Position numbers and translations under genes: made by a program. Positions 59,102 to 64,000 of a stretch of 64,000 bases of DNA are shown piece after piece. The notes beneath the pieces were generated by a model. The model made no database searches, was not told the DNA's origin, and worked only from the letters and a program-made list of their open reading frames with translations. How positions within the stretch are numbered: position 1 is the first letter of the stretch; the number at the start of each line of letters is the position of its first letter. The stretch spans positions 21,367-85,366 of the IMG/VR virus record IMGVR_UViG_3300021964_006878. One strand, 5' to 3'. Source of the DNA: a virus.

Positions 59102-60178
59102 TCAAACTCCTACTTTAATCTTTTTAATTATTTGCTTCACTGCAATCTGTGAATCAATCCAATGATAGGTCTTAAAGATACCTTCTTCAAGAGTCTGTGA
59201 GTAATCCCATCCAAGTTCCCTACGGACAACATCGTTGTTAGAGTTGCGACCACGGACACCAAGAGGACCATCAATGTGTTTGATTGTTACCTTCTTACCA
59301 GATACTTTTGCAGCAGTATCTACCAGTTCATCGATAGTAACCATCTCCTCAGAACCAATATTGACTGGTCCAATGAAATCAGACTGCATCAATCGGTATG
59401 ACGCTTCGATGCACTCATCAATATACAGGAAAGAACGAGTCTGCTTACCATCACCCCAGACCTCAATCTCTCCACCCTCTTCAGGAAGGTATGCTACCTT
59501 ACGACAGATTGCTGCTGGTGCCTTTTCACGTCCACCTTCCCAGGTTCCTTCCGGTCCAAAAATATTATGATAACGGGTAACCCTAACAGGAATACCGTAA
59601 TTGCGGTGGTAAGCAAAATACAGACGCTCCGAGAAAAGTTTCTCCCATCCATATTCAGAGTCTGGGTTTGCGGGATACGCTGATTCTTCACGGCAGTCGG
59701 GGTTGTCTGGATCTAATTGGTTATGCTCTGGATACATGCAGGCAGAACCAGAATAGAAAATCCTAGTGGCATTCTTACCTTTCTCTTCGTTCATCTTGCG
59801 CTGACATTCCAGCACATTCAGATTGATAGTAACAGAGTTGTGCATGATGTCTGCATCGTTCTCACCAGTGAATACAAAACCTGCTCCACCCATGTCAGCA
59901 GCAAACTGATAGATCTCATCAAAAGGTTGGATATAACGATGAGGAACTGAATTATAAAAGTTGCCTCGGTCACCCTTATACTCTAGGACACGACGGACAA
60001 AATCTACATCACATAGATTACCCTGAATAAATTCGTTTGCTTCAGTTTCAGAAAACTCAGGACGCTTAAGGTCTACACCACGAACCCAGTATCCTTCTGC
60101 TCTGAGTCGCTTGACCATATGACTTCCAATGAAACCACCAGCACCCAACACGAGTGCTTTTTTGACATACTGTGCCAT
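59102..60178 (-). CDS. GDP-mannose 3,5-epimerase-like (358 aa)
   Basis: All hallmark segments of GME are present: AADMGGAGFV, NSVTINLNVLE, FYSGSACMYPEHNQ, YGWEKLFSERL, YHNIFGPEGTWEGGREKAPA, EVWGDGKQTRSFLYIDE and GPLGVRGRNSNND. It converts GDP-D-mannose to GDP-L-galactose or GDP-L-gulose. First gene of the operon, 18 nt downstream of the likely transcription start. Confidence 0.9.
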   Translation of the reverse strand: MAQYVKKALVLGAGGFIGSHMVKRLRAEGYWVRGVDLKRPEFSETEANEFIQGNLCDVDFVRRVLEYKGDRGNFYNSVPHRYIQPFDEIYQFAADMGGAGFVFTGENDADIMHNSVTINLNVLECQRKMNEEKGKNATRIFYSGSACMYPEHNQLDPDNPDCREESAYPANPDSEYGWEKLFSERLYFAYHRNYGIPVRVTRYHNIFGPEGTWEGGREKAPAAICRKVAYLPEEGGEIEVWGDGKQTRSFLYIDECIEASYRLMQSDFIGPVNIGSEEMVTIDELVDTAAKVSGKKVTIKHIDGPLGVRGRNSNNDVVRRELGWDYSQTLEEGIFKTYHWIDSQIAVKQIIKKIKVGV

Positions 60179-60202
60179 AATATTTTTTATACTATCCTAT
60201 CT

Positions 60203-60238
60203 ATTATACAAAAAAAGAGGGGTTTTGGCAACCCCCCT
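60203..60238 (-). promoter_or_regulatory. Composite terminator-promoter: TTGCCA in hairpin loop
   Basis: The GGGGTT/AACCCC-type stem plus seven T ends the gene at 60245. Its loop holds TTGCCA (60226-60231, 5/6 to the -35 consensus). After a 17-nt spacer containing the stem arm and T-run comes TATAAT (60203-60208). Likely start of the 15-kb polysaccharide operon. Confidence 0.7.
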
Positions 60239-60244
60239 GTAGTA

Positions 60245-60496
60245 TTATTGATATTGTTTTACAGTGTCTCTAACATAACAAGGGACACCATCTGGATCTA
60301 ACCAAAGAGTATACTGGTAGTCTTCAATAGCAGTCATCAACTGCATCTCATTATCACACAAGTAAATGTCTTTGTATTTTCCACTGTATGAATCCACTTT
60401 CTGAATACGGCAGTCTGGTTTACCATTGGTCTCCAGAACACCTGCTTGGACATAACGATATGGGAATCGTTCAAGAAGAACAATTTGCTTGTTCAT
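60245..60496 (-). CDS. Hypothetical protein (83 aa)
   Basis: Begins MNKQIVLLERFPYRYVQAGV; strand-rich, ends VPCYVRDTVKQYQ. ATGA overlap with the upstream gene. Unknown. Confidence 0.65.
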   Translation of the reverse strand: MNKQIVLLERFPYRYVQAGVLETNGKPDCRIQKVDSYSGKYKDIYLCDNEMQLMTAIEDYQYTLWLDPDGVPCYVRDTVKQYQ

Positions 60497-60714
60497 TGTG
60501 TAACCTCAACAGTTTCAAGATCAATAGCGATCTGTTCCATCATCATATCATAATCATCAAGCACATCTCCAGTAAACACTATGCCGTCATTCTCATAAAA
60601 CTTACGAACTTTCTTATAGAGTTTTGGGTTCTTTACATCAAGAAAGTATTCACCTTGTGCTGCTAGACGAAGAATACTAATATCCTTATTCTTGAACTTT
60701 TCGTTGAGTGCCAT
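60493..60714 (-). CDS. Hypothetical protein (73 aa)
   Basis: Start at ATG 60714 (MALNEKFKNKDISILRLAAQ) because the promoter -10 at 60736-60741 lies within the longer frame to 60765. Acidic C-terminus. Unknown. Confidence 0.7.
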   Translation of the reverse strand: MALNEKFKNKDISILRLAAQGEYFLDVKNPKLYKKVRKFYENDGIVFTGDVLDDYDMMMEQIAIDLETVEVTQ

Positions 60715-60735
60715 TGTTCTGTGTGTTGACCTGTC

Positions 60736-60764
60736 TATTATAGAGGAATGACGGATATCCGTCA
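60736..60764 (-). promoter_or_regulatory. Sigma70-type promoter TTGACG-N17-TATAAT
   Basis: -35 TTGACG at 60759-60764, starting 2 nt after the tRNA-Met 3' end; -10 TATAAT at 60736-60741 followed by AGACAGG. Confidence 0.85.
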
Positions 60765-60765
60765 A

Positions 60766-60839
60766 GTGCTTGTTACAGGAGTCGAACCTGTTTTAATCCT
60801 GTTATGAGCAGGGCGCAGTTACCGAAGTGCTAAACAAGC
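60766..60839 (-). tRNA. tRNA-Met (anticodon CAT)
   Basis: Acceptor GCTTGTT/AACAAGC perfect, loop CTCATAA with anticodon CAT, T-arm ACAGG-TTCGACT-CCTGT. D stem and top of the anticodon stem each have one mismatch. Loop sequence fits elongator Met; an Ile2 (lysidine) identity cannot be excluded. Confidence 0.85.
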
Positions 60840-60842
60840 AAG

Positions 60843-60914
60843 TGGGTCTGCCGAGAATCGAACCCGGTTCATACACTTATAAGGTGTAGGCATTAACCAA
60901 TATGCGACAGTCCC
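60843..60914 (-). tRNA. tRNA-Ile (anticodon TAT)
   Basis: D-arm GCAT/ATGC, anticodon stem TACAC/GTGTA with loop CTTATAA (anticodon TAT), T-arm CCGGG-TTCGATT-CTCGG. The acceptor GGGACTG/CAGACCC has one A-A mismatch. Only 3 nt separate it from tRNA-Met. It would read AUA directly. Confidence 0.82.
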
Positions 60915-61085
60915 TCAAGAACCTTCGTTGTTCTGTTCCGTGTATATGCGTATGAGTTCATCATCCGCCGGAACCATTATAGCAGTATTCTTCCCGTTTG
61001 TCACACCTATACTTTCCCCGTCTTCCACTCTGGAAATCAACTCTTCCCAGTTCTCTTGCCAGTGTTCCACAGTGTAAATGTCCAT
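60915..61085 (-). CDS. Phd/YefM-like antitoxin-type protein (56 aa)
   Basis: Start at ATG 61085 (MDIYTVEHWQENWEELISRV). The pattern (ExxxNxxELISRVEDGESIGVT, NGKNTAIMVPADDE) is that of Phd/YefM DNA-binding antitoxins. No toxin gene is adjacent. The stop directly abuts the first base of tRNA-Ile. Confidence 0.75.
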   Translation of the reverse strand: MDIYTVEHWQENWEELISRVEDGESIGVTNGKNTAIMVPADDELIRIYTEQNNEGS

Positions 61086-61192
61086 CTTACATTTATATAT
61101 GTGTATGATAATTATCAGGGTTCCTATCGCCGCTAATGCTGAACCCTGAAGGACATTACCGCAGTCAATCTCTTGACTCAATTAGTATACTA

Positions 61193-61351
61193 TTAGTTAT
61201 GCCTCTTGTCAAATGGTTCCCAGTGTTGCCAATCATATTTGTGAACTGCCCACATTCCTATTATAGGAACAAATATTAAAATGGTTGAAAGAAATCCTAA
61301 TCCATATGGGTTGTTTAATACAACACCACAAAACCTAGCAAATTGTAACAT
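61193..61351 (-). CDS. Small membrane protein (52 aa)
   Basis: Start at ATG 61351 (MLQFARFCGVVLNNPYGLGF); TM helix FLSTILIFVPIIGMWAV; C-terminus DWQHWEPFDKRHN. A longer frame to 61399 is open. Unknown. Confidence 0.6.
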   Translation of the reverse strand: MLQFARFCGVVLNNPYGLGFLSTILIFVPIIGMWAVHKYDWQHWEPFDKRHN

Positions 61352-61403
61352 TACTCTTGTAAAAGTGAAAGGACAAAAAGAAATAATCCAACTGAACAAT
61401 AAA

Positions 61404-61616
61404 CTATTGCAAAGGAGATGACCATGTTTTCCATAGTTCTAAAAAATATCGATCAACTTTATACAAATCACCTGTAGGTGGTTGGTCATCAATTTCAGAC
61501 CATTCTTTACAGAGTGATCTCATCTCGCATGTCATTCTATTTGGTGTAAACATTCTAGCAAATGATGACATAGCAAACGCATATCTCATCTTAATGCGCT
61601 GTTCCATTTCCGTCAT
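61404..61616 (-). CDS. Small hypothetical protein (70 aa)
   Basis: Start at ATG 61616 (MTEMEQRIKMRYAFAMSSFA), placed here because the 43-aa gene occupies the upstream stretch in another frame. Ends with YFLELWKTWSSPLQ. Unknown. Confidence 0.55.
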   Translation of the reverse strand: MTEMEQRIKMRYAFAMSSFARMFTPNRMTCEMRSLCKEWSEIDDQPPTGDLYKVDRYFLELWKTWSSPLQ

Positions 61617-61722
61617 ATTTGTCACTCTCATAGTAGACATTTTCACCTTTTCTGTACCCGAAATATGCGGTGGCACATATAAAGGGTAGTGATCCGAAAA
61701 GTAGGACATGTGCCAAAGTCAT
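61591..61722 (-). CDS. Single-TM micro-protein (43 aa)
   Basis: A 44-codon frame: MTLAHVLLFGSLPFICATAY then FGYRKGENVYYESDKYDGNG and a short end. Its ATG overlaps the upstream stop (TAATG). The N-terminal TM and acidic tail resemble other micro-proteins here. Unknown. Confidence 0.6.
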   Translation of the reverse strand: MTLAHVLLFGSLPFICATAYFGYRKGENVYYESDKYDGNGTAH

Positions 61723-61904
61723 TAAATTTTTTCCTCGTAGATTTTAATTAAGTTCATTACTTGTTTTTTGTCAGATCCACAAGGAGCATTCTTTAAACAT
61801 CGAAGAATTAATTCATCATCACTGATAGTAGGTTTGATAGTAAAACCCCACTTATCAACTTCACCTTCGACAGGTGCTTCACAAGGGTCGAATTCATGTG
61901 GCAT
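61722..61904 (-). CDS. Small hypothetical protein (60 aa)
   Basis: Begins MPHEFDPCEAPVEGEVDKWG, ends with a basic helix. Start overlaps the truncated gnd stop (TGATG). Unknown. Confidence 0.65.
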   Translation of the reverse strand: MPHEFDPCEAPVEGEVDKWGFTIKPTISDDELILRCLKNAPCGSDKKQVMNLIKIYEEKI

Positions 61905-62374
61905 CAGATCACATTACCAGGAGATAGAGATTGAAAAATGCTAGAGCAAATATCAATAGCGTAAGGTGCTCCATATACTCCAGAGTGGATATAAGATATA
62001 CCTAACTTAGAACAATACTTTTCTAGTTCCTGACATTTTGAAACATCATTACTACTATAGTCAATAATGATATCACCTGCTTCAAGTAAAGGTAGTAACT
62101 CATCAAGTGTATCTTCTACCTTTTTTTCTGGAAGTGTGATTTGAAATATACCAGGAACTTTACCTGCACTAGTGTATCTAAGACCATCAGATTTAACTGC
62201 CTGAACAAGATACTCTAGTGAGGTCACACACCCACTAATGTATCCTGCTTCATATTGTCCACAGGCACTCTCATAGTTAGTACTACTGTAACCCCAGACT
62301 TCAATTCCCTTTTCAATCATACGGCGAGACATACCTTCACCAGTGCGACCTAAACCAATCATTCCAACTTTCAT
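61904..62374 (-). CDS. gnd: Truncated 6-phosphogluconate dehydrogenase (156 aa, N-terminal domain only)
   Basis: Rossmann start MKVGMIGLGRTGEGMSRRMI and the segment DIIIDYSSNDVSKCQELEKY match the NADP-binding domain of 6PGDH. The frame stops at residue 156, before the catalytic lysine helix domain (full enzymes are 300-480 aa). SD AGGAGGAA precedes the ATG, and the stop is coupled to the next gene (TGATG). Either a decayed gnd or a stand-alone NADP-binding domain. Confidence 0.8.
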   Translation of the reverse strand: MKVGMIGLGRTGEGMSRRMIEKGIEVWGYSSTNYESACGQYEAGYISGCVTSLEYLVQAVKSDGLRYTSAGKVPGIFQITLPEKKVEDTLDELLPLLEAGDIIIDYSSNDVSKCQELEKYCSKLGISYIHSGVYGAPYAIDICSSIFQSLSPGNVI

Positions 62375-62463
62375 TTTGTTCCTCCTCTATACGGTACTGG
62401 CCATGTTAAATGCATTCCCAAAGTTAGTAATATAATAAATCCAAAAACAAATAATGCGCTCAT
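62371..62463 (-). CDS. Coupled single-TM micro-protein (30 aa)
   Basis: A 31-codon frame: MSALFVFGFIILLTLGMHLT then WPVPYRGGTK. Overlaps its upstream and downstream neighbours by ATGA at both ends, and contains the SD of gnd. One TM helix and a short basic tail. Unknown. Confidence 0.6.
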   Translation of the reverse strand: MSALFVFGFIILLTLGMHLTWPVPYRGGTK

Positions 62464-62651
62464 AATTGTATATGTAACCAAGGTAACAATGGTGGAATTA
62501 CTCCGATAAGTCGAAGTAAACCCTCAGCAAAAAGTGCGAGAACAACCCAACCAACACACATACTGATAATTCCAGCATTACGATTATGTTTTCGTATGGC
62601 ATCATCTATCATCTCCTGTGCTTCTGTTTTTGTTATATAATGTTCAATCAT
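62460..62651 (-). CDS. Small membrane protein (63 aa)
   Basis: Start at ATG 62651 (MIEHYITKTEAQEMIDDAIR), overlapping the end of the 50-aa gene; TM helix IISMCVGWVVLALFAEGLLR. Unknown. Confidence 0.65.
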   Translation of the reverse strand: MIEHYITKTEAQEMIDDAIRKHNRNAGIISMCVGWVVLALFAEGLLRLIGVIPPLLPWLHIQL

Positions 62652-62796
62652 CCTGAGTGTCATCTATATTATCAATTGGGTCTGGTTTACCTGATACAAT
62701 TGCACATGCTCGTTGATAATAAAAATTATCAGTAGATCCAGTTTTTTCAAAAGTTTCCTTAATCTTCATCCAATTTTCGTAGGATGTATTATCCAT
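62644..62796 (-). CDS. Small acidic protein (50 aa)
   Basis: A 51-codon frame: MDNTSYENWMKIKETFEKTG then NFYYQRACAIVSGKPDPID. Overlaps the next ATG. I associate similar sequences with other cyanophages. Unknown. Confidence 0.65.
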   Translation of the reverse strand: MDNTSYENWMKIKETFEKTGSTDNFYYQRACAIVSGKPDPIDNIDDTQDD

Positions 62797-62912
62797 TTTG
62801 GTTTTTGTTTTAAATTTACATCATTATATTATTGGATATTTATTAAAAGTCAACCAAATATGTTTTTACCATCACAATTTATGTGAGATTAAACATAAAG
62901 ATTAAAAAAGTA

Positions 62913-63164
62913 TTAACGAATATCAAAGTCTAACTTTCTAATCTTTCTTTTTTTCCTAGATTCTTGCCATTCCATATCAGATGACGTTAGTTTTAGTTTT
63001 AGTTTTTTTTCTTGACCATTATCAATCATAAGAACTTTAGATAAATCGTTTGCTGAAATCTTATCTCCATTGATTGTAGTCATATTAGGACAACCACAAC
63101 ACACTGTCCTAGAACCCCGTGCAACCAATTCCTCACCACACTCTTTACATCTTACCTTTAACAT
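62913..63164 (-). CDS. Small zinc-ribbon protein (83 aa)
   Basis: CKECGEE at residues 6-12 and CCGC near 22-25 give a Cys4 zinc site at the N-terminus (MLKVRCKECGEELVAR). The C-terminus is basic (QESRKKRKIRKLDFDIR). Possible nucleic-acid binding. Confidence 0.7.
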   Translation of the reverse strand: MLKVRCKECGEELVARGSRTVCCGCPNMTTINGDKISANDLSKVLMIDNGQEKKLKLKLTSSDMEWQESRKKRKIRKLDFDIR

Positions 63165-63208
63165 TGTACTGTACCAATCTATATCCTCAAAATCAAATTA
63201 TATATGAA

Positions 63209-63280
63209 TGCTCGAAGAGGGGATCGAACCCCCGACACCCAGAATGTAACTCTGGTGTTCTACCGCTGAACTATTCGAGC
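63209..63280 (-). tRNA. tRNA-Val (anticodon TAC)
   Basis: Complete cloverleaf: acceptor GCTCGAA/TTCGAGC, D-arm GTTC-AGCGGTA-GAAC, anticodon stem CCAGA/TCTGG with loop GTTACAT (anticodon TAC), T-arm GGGGG-TTCGATC-CCCTC. 72 nt, no encoded CCA. Confidence 0.92.
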
Positions 63281-63284
63281 GTGA

Positions 63285-63306
63285 GCATTATGGGTATCCA
63301 TAATGC
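63285..63306 (-). terminator. Perfect 9-bp hairpin after pstS
   Basis: GCATTATGG-(ATAC)-CCATAATGC on the minus strand, between the pstS stop and tRNA-Val. No U-run follows, so it may be a weak terminator or an RNA-processing site. Confidence 0.5.
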
Positions 63307-63317
63307 CATATCAATTA

Positions 63318-64000
63318 TTAATTTATAGTTTCAACAGCAGCAAGTGCTTTCTGTCTCAAGTCTTCAGGCAGTGGAACATAACCAAGACCATCAGACATTG
63401 CCTGTGCCTTCTCACTCAACATATAACGAAGAGTTTCCTTCACACCAGTCTTAGACTCAGGATACGCTAGGATCCAAGTAAGGGAGACAATAGGATATGC
63501 GTTGGCACCAGCAGGATTAGCGTCAGCACCACGAAGTTGATCATCAAGAATGATCTTACTCAAACCTGCTGCAGATGTTTCAGCATTTGCTTTGACATAG
63601 TTACCTGCCTTGTTTTGTAGTGATACTTGTTGAAACTTATCACCATTCACATAACCATAGTTCAGGTAACCAATGGCACCAGGAACTTGCTTCACTTGTG
63701 CGGCAACACCAGAGTTACCTTTACCACCAACACCAGCAGTCCACTTTACTGCCTTACCTGTGCCGACATTCTCTTTCCATTCAGGAGAGAATGCTGATAG
63801 TGAGTTAGTGAAACCTTTTGTGGTGCCACTACCATCAGAACGATATACAGGAAGAATATTTTTATCTTCACAACCAAAGGTAGACCAGTTAGTAATCTTA
63901 CCAAGATATACATCAGCAAGTTGTGTCTGTGTCATCTTGACATCACAACCAGGCATGTTGTAAGCAGGAACAATAGCACCACCAGTCATAGGAATGTGGA
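63318..64000 (-). CDS. pstS: Phosphate-binding protein PstS (N-terminus outside window)
   Basis: The visible 227 residues match PstS: MTGGAIVPAYNMPGCDVKMT, YLGKITNWSTFGCEDKNILP, RSDGSGTTKGFTN and AIGYLNYGYV. The N-terminal signal peptide and first strands lie beyond the window edge. Periplasmic high-affinity phosphate binding for the host Pst transporter; in cyanophages usually induced by the host PhoBR system. Confidence 0.93.
   Translation of the reverse strand, partial: HIPMTGGAIVPAYNMPGCDVKMTQTQLADVYLGKITNWSTFGCEDKNILPVYRSDGSGTTKGFTNSLSAFSPEWKENVGTGKAVKWTAGVGGKGNSGVAAQVKQVPGAIGYLNYGYVNGDKFQQVSLQNKAGNYVKANAETSAAGLSKIILDDQLRGADANPAGANAYPIVSLTWILAYPESKTGVKETLRYMLSEKAQAMSDGLGYVPLPEDLRQKALAAVETIN

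Noticed and set aside
61090-61097. TATAAATG, late-octamer-like
   Set aside because: Last base differs and it lies only 5 nt from the ATG at 61085, too close to act as a promoter for that start.
1-64000. CRISPR arrays, insertion sequences, integrase or attachment sites
   Set aside because: I saw no regularly spaced repeats, transposase motifs or integrase genes. The only mobile elements are free-standing endonuclease genes.

Overview
This window is part of the genome of a T4-like cyanomyovirus, a marine phage of Synechococcus or Prochlorococcus. T4-type baseplate genes (gp4, gp5, gp26, gp48, gp53), T4-type replication and late-transcription genes (gp32, gp59, gp33) and host-derived cyanobacterial metabolic genes (psbA, psbD, two hli, petE, petF, talC, purM/purC/purS, a CP12-like gene, phoH, thyX, part of a 6-phosphogluconate dehydrogenase, pstS) occur together. 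The DNA is AT-rich and densely packed. Most genes lie on the minus strand with start/stop overlaps (ATGA, TGATG, TAATG). There are four tRNA genes: Leu-TAA, Met-CAT, Ile-TAT and Val-TAC.

Layout. 1-19.3 kb: virion genes. The minus strand carries fibre and structural proteins, the central spike, the hub, two large proteins with peptidoglycan-hydrolase domains and gp26. Divergent plus-strand genes are gp4, an unknown, gp48 and gp53. A CP12-like gene sits inside this block. 19.3-25.4 kb: gp32, DUF1825-like, gp59, gp33, a PD-(D/E)XK nuclease, phoH and thyX, with two HNH homing endonucleases inserted. 25.4-33.1 kb: small genes plus glutaredoxin, talC, purM, purC and purS. 33.1-37.5 kb: the photosynthesis block (endonuclease-like gene, psbD, psbA, two hli and coupled micro-proteins). 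37.6-45.3 kb: exported proteins on the plus strand, then ferredoxin, plastocyanin, small membrane proteins and an envelope/lysis-like group (two-TM protein, exported HEGWH protein, SleB-like hydrolase, barrel-like protein). 45.5-60.2 kb: an unbroken minus-strand run of 18 surface-polysaccharide genes. These include a heptose-type nucleotide-sugar route (SIS isomerase, GHMP kinase, HAD-nucleotidyltransferase fusion), a GDP-mannose 3,5-epimerase, a nucleotide-sugar dehydrogenase, GT11/GT10-like fucosyltransferases and an NAD synthetase. 60.2-64 kb: tRNAs, an orphan Phd-like gene, micro-proteins, truncated gnd and the start of pstS.

How the parts work together (inference from families). D1, D2, HLIPs, plastocyanin and ferredoxin would keep photosynthetic electron flow going during infection. 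TalC, the CP12-like protein and a possible Gnd-like protein would shift carbon toward the pentose phosphate pathway. Pur enzymes and ThyX would supply nucleotides, and PhoH/PstS relate to phosphate stress. The pentose phosphate pathway also supplies sedoheptulose-7-phosphate, the expected substrate of the phage's own heptose-type route.

Regulation is readable. About ten sigma70-type promoters share a 17-nt spacer. T4-late-type octamers (TATAAATA, GATAAATA, TCTAAATA) precede virion genes, psbA and all four homing-endonuclease-like genes. Most unusual, several intrinsic terminators carry the -35 box of the next promoter in their hairpin loop, with the U-tract as part of the spacer. These terminator-promoter composites and the phage-encoded heptose route are the two observations I consider most worth pursuing.
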